Source: Saccopteryx bilineata (lineage: Eukaryota; Chordata; Mammalia; Chiroptera; Emballonuridae). From it: a stretch of DNA of 64,000 nt. The notes beneath the pieces were generated by a model. It searched no databases. It saw nothing but the letters and a program-made list of their open reading frames with translations, and was not told the DNA's origin. The translations under genes and the position numbers were made by a program. This document shows positions 9,461 to 21,350 of the stretch, piece after piece (position 1 is the first letter of the stretch; each line of letters starts with the position of its first letter). Location of the stretch: contig NC_089495.1 of assembly GCF_036850765.1 (NCBI RefSeq), positions 124,349,033 through 124,413,032 on the forward strand. The letters are read 5' to 3'.

Positions 9461-11800
9461 GATGAGATGACTTTTTTTGTTTCACTTGCAGGCAAATGCA
9501 GGGACCCCAGGGATCCCATCAGACCCTTCAGGATCCAAGCAGATACTTTTCTGATCAAATAAGAATCACAGAGATCTGACCCTTTCCACTCTGGCACACT
9601 GGGTTCTTGGTTTCTGAGGCTGCTGCCACATCTCTGGACCTGGCAGTCTCTTTGTTGTCCCTCTGGTCATCTCGACTCCTCTCTTGGCCTCAGGGTGGGG
9701 ACGGCCATGCCTCTTCTCCCAGGGCCCTGTTCTCCCCCTGCCTTCACATGGGTGGCTTAGGGTGGGGCTGGGCTGCAGAGCCCAGAGTCATGTCTGCGGG
9801 CTGCTTGCTGGCTTTGCCGCTCCCCAGAAGCCACCCTCTGGCTCCATGGCTGACACCAGCCAAGTTTCCCAAGGTGGCCTTATAAGGTGGGCACTGGCCA
9901 CTCACTCAGGGGCCTGTTCTTTGCTGTGGATAGATGCTCATAGAAGGTCCTGAGGGAGGCCAGGGTGACAGGGCCAGGTGTCGAGTGGGGCGTCCCGCAC
10001 CAGGACCCCACTGAGTTCTTGGGCGAGTCCCGGCTTTACCCTATGGGACTTCACTTTGCTCCCCCTGCCTTTAGTTGTTTCTCTATCTGTCAAAGGAGGG
10101 AGAGGCTGGGCCTACTGGCTCGTATGTGGCTCAAACTTTCCAGGCTTCCATTCTGTGGTTGTGCCAGGGGTCACTTATGGTAGTGGGCAAGAGATTGGGG
10201 TGGGGCAGGCTGACTGTCTCAGTAGGTGTTCTCTCTGACTAAAAGCATCTACAAATGCTTTTATTGTCATAAGGAAGGCACACTCCTTCTCTGAGCTGTC
10301 CGAGGCCTCTTTTATACCTAGGTCAGAAGCAGGAAAGCCCCACTTATGGGGGGACAGGAGGACCCTGCTGGAGGTGTGGACCACCCAGGTGTGTCCTTCA
10401 CGATGGGGCAGAGTGGGGGGCAGCGAATACAAAGAACCCACCTCTCTTGTCAGCCCACCCACAGTTGCCTGCCAGGCCCAGCCTAGTAGTGAGGAGGACC
10501 GAGGGGCGATCTGGGGAATGCAACCTCAGCAACTGCTGAATGCCTTAAATAGAGAGGGCACAGCTGTGGGAGAGGCTGGGCCAGGAGGCAGGCCCTGGAG
10601 GCGGGTCTCCACTCTGCCTCCCTAGAGTGGGTGCTGTGGCCCTGACCACCCAGCCTGGCCCCAGGATGGAGCGCAGGCCCAGAGACACATGGTGCTGGGC
10701 AAGGCCTCCCAGTGCTGGAGCAGCTGCTGGAAGAGGAGCTGTGTCTGCATCCATGGGCTCCCAGGCCCAGGACAGCTGCTGGGAACAGGGGTCTGCACAA
10801 TGGAGCTGCTGTCCAGGGGATGCGCCCGGGCCAGACAGCCACACTCTGTGCTCTGTGGTCAGAGGGCACATTCAGCAACAGAGGAGTGCACTCAGATCCC
10901 GTCCTGGTGCCCCAAAGTGTGAGCAGCCCTGCCCAGGCCCTGGGATCTGGCAGCTGGCCTGGAGGATGCCACGTGGTTCACGCTGGCCTGGTGTGGGCTG
11001 TGGTCGTGTGTGGCACGGCTTCCTCATGTATTTTCTCCGATCTGGCTTTCCCTGTCCTGAGCTTTCTGTGGGTGTTGCAGTTGCCCCCTTGGCATCCCAG
11101 GGGCACCCAGAGCTACAGGTTGTAGGTGCTGAGCGAAGGGAGCTGGTGCCCGGGTCTGCATGTCCATTCTCTGAGCAGGGGAGGGGGATAAAAGTGCAGG
11201 TGCTTCGACATTACTGGGTGACTCCTGTGGAACCTCTGGACTCTAGAGAACCCAGTTTGGAAACCCCTGGTCTGGTCCAATGCGGTTCTGAGAGACCAGG
11301 AAGACATGAAACCAGAAGTGGCCGTGAGGTCACCAGGTCCCTCCCCTCTCTCCACACCGACCCACAGACGCTACAGCTTCCCAGTGTACAGTGTTCGGGC
11401 CGGGCCCATGTGGGAGGCCTTGCCCACTTGTTTGTGGGGGAAATGACCGAGGGGCATGGCTTCACCCTCAGATCCTTCCCTTGCCCTGCACCACGGGCCT
11501 GGAGACCAATGCTGAGTCCGTTTTCTCGTTGCCACAGTGGACGTACTCTCTCCAGGACAGCATCTTCAGAACGAAAATGACACCACAGAAGACTTCCCGT
11601 GGGCCCCAGTCCCCTGCAGGCTTCTGTGAGATGAGCACATGGAGAACTAAAGGCTGCCCCTACTTAATGGGTGGGTGAGGCTTGTATTTAAGTGCCCTGC
11701 TCCATGTGCCCAGCTCCTGCTGCCCCTTTATCTTTAATTCTAAAAAAACAATGTCTGGCCATCGTCAGAAGAGGAAAAAAAAAACACAATGATCATAAAA
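9461..11800. other. Intron without recognisable repeats
   Basis: GC-moderate sequence in which I recognise no repeat family or exon. A long open frame (10627-11580, +) has no start context, no domain and no match to any protein I know. An 8 bp stem-loop (AAAAGCAT..ATGCTTTT, 10241-10262) is the only local structure I noticed. Confidence 0.5.
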
Positions 11801-12449
11801 TTTGGACTGAAATCTGTCTCTCCTGACCCTCACCCCTTCCCTAGGAGTCCACGTTCATGGCTGGGGTGCTGCGTCCTGGATTGTGCACGCGCAGACAGTC
11901 CTTCAGGGCACGCACAAAGACGTCTGTGTAAATATCGCAAAGGCTCTCTGAGAACACAGATGGAGTCAGCCTTCTGCAGTGGGCTTTGTTTTCCCCATTT
12001 TGTGTCCCTGTTGTGTCTCTGCTCCCCACCTGTCCCTCTAACAGCTGCGTCCCAGACCTCTGTATGGTCCCACAGACCATGTCCAGCTTTTCATCATGAC
12101 GAACAAGGCTTTGACAGCACCTCTCATTCACATGGGTGCCCATGTGCCTGTCAGCCAGACCTCCAGAGTGTGTGTTCTGCACCATGGATGTGTGCCTTTA
12201 AGATTTTGAGACATGTTGCCAAATTGGCCTATAAAGTGTTTTCACCAGTTTTTTGCCCAAATGTCAGAGAAGTCCATGGACCTTCACCCAGGCTGAGGTG
12301 GTAGGAAGGCATTGGACTGGTGTTTTATTCTGCGCATCTTTAACTATGTGAGGAGGGGTGCCTTTTCCTGTGTTTACAGGCTGAGGCCCTAGGCTACCTG
12401 TAAAGTGCGTATACTTGTCCTTGGCTCATTTTTTCCCAGTGTTGATCCT

Positions 12450-12620
12450 TTTTTAATTTTAATTTTTTAAAATATTAATTTTAGAGAGAGAGAAACATCA
12501 ACTTGTTGTTCTACCCATCCACACATTCATTGGCTGATTCTTATATGTGCCCTGATGTGGGATTGAACCTGCAACTTTGGCATATTAGGTAGCTCTAACC
12601 AACTGAGCTACCTGGGCAGG
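12450..12620 (-). mobile_element. Old tRNA-derived SINE, minus strand
   Basis: The reverse complement gives head CCCTGCCCAGGTAGCTCAGT, a B-box-like GGTTCAATCCC and 'GGGCACATATAAGAATCAGCC', then a CT-rich part with an A-rich tail. This is an older bat SINE type, inserted in the L1M. Confidence 0.8.
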
Positions 12621-12954
12621 GTGATTTTTTTCTTTTGAAAGAGTTCTTGGTATACCTATGCGGTAGCTGGTGCATGTTATTTTTCCCAGTTGTTGACTTT
12701 TAATTTTACTTCTAGTGTGTTCTTCCAAACAGAGATTTTTTTTAACCATTAGGTGGTCAAGTTCATTCTTCTCTCTTTGCTTTTGGGGTCATGTTTGGCT
12801 TAGAGGCTTCTGCATTCCGAAACCGTAAACAAGAATCCCACCCAGGTTCTCATCTAGTACTTTTATGGTTTCATGTCTATGTACTGAAATCAGCCCATTG
12901 GAATTCATCTGGCTTAAAACAGTGAGGCGGAGATGTGAGGTTTTTGCACAAATA

Positions 12955-13054
12955 CACTGCTCACAAAAATTAGGGGATTTTTTATTGCTTCATAGTCATT
13001 TTAAAATATCCCCTAATATTTTTCTTTTAAAAGACTTTATTTATTCATTTTTAG

Positions 13055-13095
<41 letters not shown>

Positions 13096-13238
13096 GTAGG
13101 AGCAGGAAGCATCAACTCCCATATGTGCCTTGACCAGGCGAGCCCAAGGTTTCAAACTGGCGACCTCAGCATTCCAGGTCGACACTTTATCCACTGCGCC
13201 ACCACAGGTCAGGCTCCCCTAATTTTTTGTGAGCAGTG
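12955..13238. mobile_element. Mariner-type MITE split by a SINE
   Basis: Terminal inverted repeats CACTGCTCACAAAAATTAGG (left) and CCTAATTTTTTGTGAGCAGTG (right), with TA on both sides (12953-12954 and 13239-13240) as for Tc1/mariner insertions. Without the inserted SINE the element is only about 80-90 bp. Confidence 0.85.
13026..13214 (-). mobile_element. tRNA-derived SINE, subfamily A, nested in the mariner MITE
   Basis: The reverse complement gives GCCTGACCTGTGGTGGCGCA, a B-box region and 'GGTCAAGGCACATATGGG', a (TC)n body seen here as a GA repeat (13053-13092), and a tail. An imperfect duplication CCCCTAAT(AT)TTTT is visible on both sides. Confidence 0.9.
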
Positions 13239-13990
13239 TATACGTAGGCAGGCGCAGTCTCTAACATGTGGGACATGTGCATGGGTGCTGTTTTTGTCCA
13301 TTTTCGTGTCAGTGTTGTGCTGGCTGAGCAAAAGATAAGGTGGGTGCGTTCCTGTTTTCCTCTCTGTTCTGGGATATCTGTCACAGCAACTCCATCACCT
13401 CTGTGTTCAAACTCTTAAAGAAGTCACTAGTGAAACCATCTAACCCTGATACTTTTGTGGGAGTCTAAACACTTTAAAAACTTTAAAAAATTTTCCATGG
13501 TTCTATTTGAGTTTTTTCTCTCATATTATATCCTTTTTCTAGCAAAGCATTCTGTCAGCTGTTTAAAATCCCTCTAATTGCTCAGAGGTGGTCATATGTG
13601 GAGGGGGACATGGGGGCTGGCTTTCTGAGGCAGCACACCCATCCACACAGCTCAATTGCTGCCCCGGTCCTAGTGCTGTCTGTCTGCAGGGGTGGGCTGT
13701 GTGAGGTGATGTCCTGGGGCCACTCTCTCTGCCACACATGCATGCCGTGCAGCGTGCTGGGAAGGTTGAGTTCAGTGCCCCCAGCCCCAAAGGTGGAGCC
13801 CTTTTGGAGACAGTGGTGGGGCGGGTCTTGACGGGGGCAGAGTGGTCCAGGCAGGTAAGGGGCTGTTGGGTTACAGGAATCATAATTTTGATGCTGCTCA
13901 GAGAGCAGCTTTCAAACTTAGACTGTAGCTCCCAGTGAAATGTACATTTTATAGCACAAACCAGCACACACACATGTATAGACTGGCGTG

Positions 13991-14010
13991 TATGTGTGTG
14001 TGTGTGTGGT
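13991..14010 (+). repeat. Short (GT)n microsatellite
   Basis: About ten GT dinucleotides. Confidence 0.8.
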
Positions 14011-14124
14011 GTGCACATAAATAAAACAAAAGTTCAGTGGAGTAAGTCTCACCTTTACTGAGTGCCTGCTGCCCTCTGATAGTCACTTTTTTTTTTTTTT
14101 TTTGGAGGGGGAACTTTCCTTATT

Positions 14125-14470
14125 TTAAAAGAAAATTCTTATTGAGAGTTTACTTACTTAAAGTGGAAACAATTCAGTAGTTGTTAGTATATTCACAGGT
14201 TGTGCATCTCTTTCCAATTTTAGACCACTGTTATAACCTAAGGAAAAGTTTCTGTCCCCTTCAGCTGGCCATTTCTATTCTATCTGTTTCCCCTGGCCTT
14301 AAGCAACGACTGGTCTTTCTGTCTATAGATTTTCCTATTCTGGACATTTCTTAGAAATTGGATCATACAATATATGGTCTTTGTTTCTGGCTTCTTTCAC
14401 TCAGCGTGATGTTCTTAGGGTCCATCCATGAGGTAGCTAATGCATTTGGCTTTGAACCTTTAGTGGGTAC
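14125..14470 (+). repeat. Old L1 3' fragment
   Basis: Contains 'TTCTTATTGAGAGTTTAC', 'AGTATATTCACAGGTTGTGC', 'TCCTATTCTGGACATTTC', 'TTGGATCATACAATATATGG' and 'TCTTTCACTCAGCGTGATG', all in the order of the L1M 3' region. A 19-base T run precedes it at 14085-14103. Confidence 0.8.
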
Positions 14471-15118
14471 AGCACCTGCCTGGGTGGGTCAGTGGGGCTG
14501 TAGGGGGCAGAATGCAGCTGCAGCCAATGGCAGTGTCTGGGGGGGCAGTGGCAAGAACAAGGTCCTCCTTCAGAAAGCTCCGGGTGGCGACAGGCTGGAG
14601 CAGCTCCCCCTAAAGGGGGTGTGACAGGAGCAGAGGGTCCCCTGCACACCCAGAGATTCAAAGGGAGCCAGAGAGTTAAAGGGCAGGAGTATCCTGGCCC
14701 CTCTGAGGAGTAACATGGACGTGCTGGCTGTGGATAGGGTGAAGGATGGTTGTGTGTGCCCAGGGGCACTGTCTGGAGCCAGTAACCCTGACCAGGAGCT
14801 GAGCAAGGGAAAGGTCTCCTAGGCCATGGCGGGGGCAACGGTCCAATCCTGAGTCTCCTGAAGTGCAGTGAGGGCCCTTGTGGCTGGGTCCCTGGTAAGG
14901 CTCTGGAGAGCCGCCCGCAGAGCGCCATCTGCCTGGGTCTTGGGGCAGTCAGGCTCCACACAGGGACTCCATGCAGAGCACCCAGACTTTGAGTCCAGAA
15001 GTCAATCCATCATCCAGATACCCCTAAACACATCATCCGCAAGACCATAATAACCTGGGGCGCCCAAGTTTGAGCTCCCGTGTGGTACATTTCACGCATT
15101 CTGAAGAACCATTGGGAG

Positions 15119-15690
15119 GCCTGGCCTGTGGTGGCGCAGTGGATAGAGCGTCAACCTGGAACGCTGAGGTTGCTGGTTTGAAGCCCAGGTTCACTCAGTC
15201 AAAGGACGTATGGGAAGCAATCAGTGAATAGCTAAAATGAAGCAACTGCGAGTTAATGCTCCTCATTCTTTCTCTCTCCCTCTCCTTCTCTTTCTCTAAA
15301 AATCAATCAATAAAAATATATGGGGGTGAATCCTGATTGGACTGAGGTACTCTTCTCATTGCAGTGATTGGCTCAAAGATAGCAGGTACCAACCCAATCA
15401 GGGTAAAGCTTTTCTTCTGGCAACAGTGGACAAGTGATCCAATCAGAGCAAAGCCTGATATTTTTGTTTAATGACTGGAGAAAAAAAAATCCCTCCTGTT
15501 TGGGGTGTGCATGTGAAGTCTGGAACACGCTAGCTTTTTTGCATTGGATTCTCTTTTTTTTTTTAAGGAATATTAATGAATGGAGGAACACAAATAACAT
15601 GGCCACTTTCAAACATACTCTACATTGCCCTTCCTGCTGGCTATCAGATCCTCTGAAAAAAAGAAAAAGAAAGAAAAAAAATATGTGAAT
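15119..15690 (+). mobile_element. SINE with co-mobilised downstream sequence (apparent 3' transduction)
   Basis: A tRNA-derived SINE head and body (15119 to about 15320: A-box GTGGCGCAGTGGATAG, 'GAAGCAATCAGTGAATAGC', tail ending in 'AATCAATCAATAAAAATATA') is followed by about 370 bp that is not SINE, ending in an A-rich stretch (15653-15695). The flanks of the whole unit carry a 13 bp duplication, AAGAACCA(T/C)TGGG, at 15104-15116 and 15696-15708. No such duplication is seen at the SINE's own end. The right copy continues directly into an MIR that the unit interrupts. This suggests read-through of the SINE transcript and insertion of the longer copy. Confidence 0.65.
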
Positions 15691-15696
15691 GAAAAA

Positions 15697-15815
15697 AGAA
15701 CCACTGGGTTTTACATCCTGGCCCTAGGGTTGACAGGCCACTTAGTGCCTCAGTTTCCCCATATTTGAAAGGAGAGTGACAACAGTCCCCACCTTCTCGA
15801 AGTCTTATAGGATGA
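15697..15815 (+). repeat. MIR SINE (interrupted at its left end by the SINE unit)
   Basis: 'CACTGGGTTTTACATCCTGG', 'GTGCCTCAGTTTCCCCATA', 'TTATAGGATGACTG'. The core of an MIR in + orientation. Confidence 0.7.
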
Positions 15816-15827
15816 CTGTCCTGTTAA

Positions 15828-16015
15828 AAACTGGGATTTAGAGCCAGGCAGCCTGAATTCCAATTTGGGCTCTACTATTCCTAGTCCATGGCTTTGGGGC
15901 AGTCTTGCCTCTCTGTGCCTCAGTTTCCCCATTTGTAGAACTATCTTATCAAGTTGTTGAGAAGTGCACTGAGTGGTGCCTGGAGCATTTCGACTTTGTT
16001 TATTATCACTATTGA
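15828..16015 (+). repeat. MIR SINE
   Basis: 'GATTTAGAGCCAGGCAGCCT', 'TCTCTGTGCCTCAGTTTCCCC', 'TATCAAGTTGTTGAGAAG', 'GGTGCCTGGAGCAT'. A clear full-length-like MIR adjacent to a second one. Confidence 0.85.
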
Positions 16016-18609
16016 GCTGGGCGGGCAGCAGGTGTTGGTCAGTTCTTGGCATCACCAGCACTGATTCTGTGCACCTCTGGGTGGAAAAGCCCTGAGTGGT
16101 TTGCAGATGGTAAGTCGAGGGGACTAAACCTTGAAAACTGAAGAGGAAGGAAGAAGAGGCAGGTGTGGGGGACAGTGGACAGCACTTCGGGATGGGAGAG
16201 AAGCAAGAAGACCAGGTCAGCTCTTAGGACTGGTGTCCTGACAGTACAGTGGGCTGGGGGCCCTTGACAGTCAGTTTCCTCCAAGTTCATTGCGTCTCTG
16301 GGCCAAAGGAGGCAGGGGTCTGCCAGTTCCAAATCATGACATTGGGAAGGCATTAGATACTGGTGTGGAGCACCAGATAGAGAGATGTCATATGTCTCAG
16401 TGTGTATGGAGTTCTCCACAAAGCCTAATGTGTGTGCTGTACATGTTTCCAATTGAAGCTTCAAGGAGAGCCTGAAAACTTTGGACCAGACAGGGGGTGG
16501 TTAGTGGAAATTAATTATACAGAGCCATTGTGTTTATTCACAAATGTCTACTGTTGTAAAATACAGATTTGTGTATATTTTTTCATGTTCATTTGGGGCT
16601 TTTTTAGGGATGCTCCCAAAACTTTTGTTTCCTGCCTCCAAATGTCTCTAAGTTCCTGTTTCAAATCTCCTTTCCTGGGTCCCTGGGCCCCAGTCTTCCG
16701 GGTGGGGTGGGGCAGCTTCCCACTGTGAGGACACCTGCAGCACGGGTGTTCTGGTGTTGGCCGTGAAGGTGAAGAAGGGAATATGTTGGTGAGTGCAGGT
16801 CACAGAAGCCTGGTCGCTGTGGTTTAGCCAATGGGTGTGTTCTTCTGTGTCATGGAGCCCTGAGGTGGGCGCTCAGCACTGTGGGTACCTGGGACACATG
16901 CTCAAGCTGTGACCTTCCACCTGTCGGGCCTTGCAGGTAGGGGCTGTGTTTGTTCTTCACTCCAGTTTCCTGGTGGTGAAGGGGGTGCCCTGAGATTGCA
17001 TACACGTTGGAGCCTCCCGACTCACAGGTTGGGATGTGCATGGCACCTCAGACAGATGGGCCAAACTGAGTTCCCAGAGAGGGTGGCCTGGCCAGGTGTG
17101 GACTGGGATGGTGATGGAGTAGCCCTGGCCCCCTGGGAGTCCTGCTGCAGGTCATTCTTTCCCGGGTCCAGAGCTCAGGCTGGAGGGCCCCTCCTGCTCA
17201 TGGTGGGAAGGCAGCCTTGCCTGCTCCTCCTGAGCCAGCTTTCTCTGCAGGCCGGCCTCCAGTTCAGCCCCGAGGGTGCAGCACAGCCTCCTCCTTTCCT
17301 CACGGACCCAGAGGCTCCGACAAAGGCATCCTCTCTTGAGTGTCATTTGTGACCTATGGTCCCTGCTTCCCATGTTGGACCTTGGGACCTAGCTCCTGGG
17401 GTGTGTCGGGTCTAAGATGAGCCCCTCGTGGTGCAGGAGGCACAGCCAGGAGGCAGAAGTGCTGGCTGTCGTGTCCGGGCAGGGTGGCCCGTCCCTGCCT
17501 CTGAGCCCCCCGGTTGCCTGTGTCAGCGCGGCAGCCAGCTCTCCTGGTCAGTTACAGGCTCGTTTCCTCTCATCCATCCTCATGTCCACACCAACACCTC
17601 ATGCCTCACCTCTTGAGGCAGAAACAGGAGACCCATGAGGTGGAGGCCACTGTTTGAATGGAGGGCTTGGGCAGTGGTGGTTCTTCCCCCTTCTACCCTC
17701 CCGCAGGGCGGTCACACTTGCAGACATAGCCTTCTCTTGCAGAACTTGGGGTTTCAGCTTCCTCCTGTATCAGGGATGAGGAGCATGTGACAGGCCAGGG
17801 ACTGAACTAAAGGGGCAGGAACACCCATGGTTACCACTAGTCACTATGAGCCCAGAGCTTGCCTGAGTTGTGGCATGACCCCTGCTCTCTCTGCCAGGGG
17901 CAGTGTCTGACTCCCTGCACACTCCAACCGTGCAGCCCTGGGGGAGGGGGAGAAAGGACTCTATTTTCATGGTCAGGATGACTTCCTGCCAAGTTCTGGT
18001 CTAACATCAGGCTGGCCTGCCTTAGGTGGTGGCTCTCTGCCAGCCTGCCCGCTGACTAGTGTGTATCTGTATATCTGCCTGATAGGAGCAGTGGGCAGGG
18101 CACACAGGGCTCAGCCTACAGAGGGCTGAGGCACCTCCCAAAACATGGCCACCAATTCGTCACTGCCTGCCTAGATTTCTGGTGCCTTGGTACCCTCACT
18201 TCCACCAGGTGAGTTCAGGCTGGGTGCCTCAGGGTGTGGGTGCATTGGGTTTCTGGTCTGGGGTGTGGCTGGGAAGGCTGGCCTGTGGTTCAGTCCCCAT
18301 GAGACATACAGCTTTAGTGGTGGGTGACTCTGTCCAGACCCAGAAGGTCTGGGAATGTGGGGCCCAGGGAGCATTCGAAGCTGTGTTCCTGTTGCATGGT
18401 CTTTGGGGCAGGGAGAGGCCGTTCCTTCTTCCTCCTGCACATTCCTGCTCCCTCCTGGCCTTCCCCTGCTCCCCTGCGGCTCGCCAGCTGGCATAAGCAT
18501 CTCCTCTTCATGTTCGGAGGACTTAACCCGGTTCTTCCAGGTCCAGGTTCCTGCGGCAACAATTAGTGAAACCTTATCTTGGCTGGGCGGCCAGGTGTGG
18601 GCAACCTAA
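16016..18609. other. Intron without recognisable repeats
   Basis: I recognise no repeat family, exon or RNA gene here. Several open frames exist but none has plausible coding character. Confidence 0.45.
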
Positions 18610-18745
18610 TGACACTGGCTTCCAGGAACAGTAGTTACTTCTGTGATCCCATTTTCCAGATTAGGAAATCAAGGCACAGAGAGCTCCAACCAGTTGTCTC
18701 AAGCCCCACAGCTGCTGACAGTCTGGGTTTGCACCCTGGGAGAGC
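18610..18745 (-). repeat. MIR SINE
   Basis: 'CCCATTTTCCAGATTAGGAAA', 'AAGGCACAGAGAG', 'AGCCCCACAGCTGCTGACAG' and 'GTCTGGGTTTGCACC' are MIR read in reverse. Confidence 0.75.
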
Positions 18746-20409
18746 CTGGCTTCTGAGCTGGCCTAGGAGGCAGCAGCAGCAAGGTGGGGGTTGGAACTTT
18801 CTGCTGGCCACCCAGGAATGGGGACCGGCCAGTGCATGAGGCTGGGTCCTGACTGGATCTTGGCTGACATGCTGAGGAAACCAGACCAGCATGATCCTTC
18901 TGATATAATGAAAGAAAACCCCAGTAAGAGAGACTGGTATTCTCCTTCCTCTAGCCCTTCCACTGCCCTGAATTTTGAAATAAGATCCTGCTTGTCAGGA
19001 GGTGAGTGGGAACAGATTACAGAAGTCCTGCTTCTCTCCCCTAATCTCTGCTGCTCACTGTCATGCCCGGTCAGTCCAGTCCCAGCCAGCCTGGCCCAGT
19101 GTCTCCCTCTTACGCCCTCCCTGCCAGCTATCTTTCTCTTCCCGCCTCACAAGACCAGCCTGAATTCTGCTGGAAGAACCAATAGATGTTTGCACTGGTG
19201 ATGGGGAAGTGTTCCTTTTTTGTTGGGGAGGGAGCTGATTTAAAACTACCCTGTGATCTCCAGGCTGGCCTGGGGAAGAGCGGGAGACAGGGCTGTCATG
19301 CCAGCATTCCTGCCCTCCAGGTTTGCTCTCTGGCCCTAGAGCAGGTCCCTGCGGGTCGCTGTGCCATCTGTCTTTGTATGCAGGGATGGCTCTTGCAGGC
19401 TTGTTACAGGTCATTGATCTTTCTGTTGGAAATCAAGCAGATCCCCTGCCTGTCTCCTTAGGCTCAGATGGGCTTCTCTCCCTGGGGGCTTCCTCTAACC
19501 CCACCAGGGTGAAGATTGGACATGGATGAACCTTACCCATAGGGATTGGCAGCTTCCTCACTTACCCCACAATCGAGAGGCCCTGGCCAGAGGCCCTGCC
19601 CAGCCCCATAGGGTGCTGGGCTCAGCTCTTGGAGGGTGTTACCTGGACTAGCACAGAGCCCTGTCCACGCTTCCTGGATGCCGAGGCTGGGACCCTCGGA
19701 GCATCAGAGGGAAGGTCAGGTGGTGGAGCCAGTGGGAAGGCAGCGTCTCCACTCTTGTCAATGCTCCGTCTCAGCCCAGGCTGGGTGGCCACGAGAGTAG
19801 TAGCCACCACATGGCTTTCTGGGTGGTTAACCCATCTGCATGGCCTGGGGGACTGGTGAGAAGCTTCCTTGAGTCCCCTCATTTCTGGTCTCTGAGCCTC
19901 AGGAGCAGGCTCCCAGAGTCTTGCCTGGGGGATCGAGGTTGAGGAGGCTGGAGTGACTGTAGGGTCTGGGCAGCACAGGGGCCTGCCAAGCCATTTGCTC
20001 TCATCTCCCAGGACCCTTCCTTCCCCAGGGAGTGTTCATGGCTGGTCCCAGGGAGCGGAGCTCTTAGCCACATGAGACAATGAGGAAGCCCACAACCCTG
20101 GGCGAGACCCAGGGACAGAGGGCACTCACAGGCAGACCCTCTGGGCCCTGCTTCTACTTGCCAGGCTTGCGTTTCCTTGGCATAGCTCTGGATAGTTCTG
20201 ACTTTGAAATGCAGCTTCCTGGGCCTGAGCCCACCCTTTGGAACCAGGGTCTCTTGGGGGGGGGCAACTCTGTGAAAGAAAGTTTACTAAACACAGCTCT
20301 GAATACCCCTCCCCTGCCCCTCCCCCGCTTCCCTTCTTCTGGGACCTTGGCCAGGACTCGAGGCCTGTGTCGCCAGGTGAGGACGGTGGGTGCTGAGGTG
20401 ACATATGCG

Positions 20410-20438
20410 TCTTAGCTGGGCTGTTCTCCCAGCTAAGA
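20410..20438. other. Perfect 11 bp hairpin
   Basis: TCTTAGCTGGG (20410-20420), 7-base loop, CCCAGCTAAGA (20428-20438). No T run follows and there is no known RNA family match. Confidence 0.9.
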
Positions 20439-21125
20439 GAAGGTGAGAAACCTCAGCCCCCTGAATGTCTGTTCTCAGAATGCTCAGGAACCCATCAGGT
20501 GGCCCTCCGCACCCCTGAAAATGGCAGACTCGATGCAGTGTTTGTGACCATGTGACCCAACTTGCAGTCTCTTGTCCAGGAGACTTGAGAGAAGTGGTCC
20601 CAGGCTAGGTCCTGATTGGAGGGAGGGGGCCAGGTTGGCCCCTGTCATTGCCCAAGTGACCTTGTCTCAGCAATGTCCCACTTCCAAGATCGTGGCTCTG
20701 AGAAATCCTTCCCATGGCCACGCCCCCTTCCTCCCACAGTGGGACTTCCACAGGTTCCAGGGAGCCAGCTGACACATTTGGCCTGGATTATTTGTTTTTG
20801 AACAGGAATGAAAAGAGAGAGTAAGAAAGTCGGGAGGTGTTAACTGAGTGGGGGAAGGTCAGAGAGAGGGGAGGAATGATCTGGAAAGTCCAGGCATGTG
20901 CTTTTGAAACGGGTGCCAGCTCTGAGATAATCCAGGGTGGCGGCCTGGCCTGGGCCCTGCCCACGACTGACAGGCCGGAGGGCTGCCCTGCCAGCTCGGC
21001 CTGGGAGCCTGCCCTTGGCTTGCCGGCCGCTGCTGTTCGTGCCCAGCAGATTTGTTTCCGTTTTTTGGGACACCATGGGGGGGCTGTCATTCCCCTCCCG
21101 GTCTTCATTAATATTTCATTAATCA

Positions 21126-21350
21126 TAGTGACCACTTACTGCGTATTTAGACGCTCTAAGTGCCAGGCTCCACGCTTTGTGGGCTTCTTGGGATGTGTCT
21201 GTGTAACAACCTTAGAAAATAGTTACTGTTGTAGAGGAGCCAGCACCGAAGCACAGAGAGGTCAAATAACTTGCTCCAGCCCACACAGCAAGAAGGGGCC
21301 ACTGACCCATTTTAGTATTTGAACATAGAGCTGTTGGACTCCAGAGCCCC
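21126..21350 (-). repeat. MIR SINE
   Basis: 'GTGACCACTTACTGCGTATT', 'AAGTGCCAGGCTCCACGC', 'AACAACCTTAGAAAATAG', 'AAGCACAGAGAGGTCAAATAA' and 'AGCCCACACAGC', in the order of a reversed MIR. Confidence 0.85.

Larger units (their letters stand above)
11800..13560 (+). repeat. Old L1M fragment carrying later insertions
   Basis: Follows the L1M 3' region in order: 'TTTTGAGACATGTTGCCAAATTGG' (12210s), 'GAGTTCTTGGTATACC', 'CCCAGTTGTTGACTTTTAAT', 'TCTAGTACTTTTATGGTTTCATG' (12850s) and 'TTGGAATTCATCTGG'. It is interrupted by an old SINE (12450-12620) and by a mariner MITE that itself contains a SINE. No intact ORF2. Confidence 0.7.
13561..15103. other. Intron, no further features seen
   Basis: Outside the GT run and the L1 fragment listed separately, I recognise nothing in 13561-13990 or 14471-15103. 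Confidence 0.45.

Noticed and set aside
10627..11580. 317-codon open frame on the + strand
   Set aside because: No recognisable domain, low-complexity GC-driven composition, overlapping open frames in other phases and no splice signals. Judged a chance frame.
20930..21125. CpG-enriched patch followed by an AT-rich motif as a second promoter
   Set aside because: The CpG density is modest, there is no credible donor downstream and it runs into an MIR. The evidence is too weak to call.
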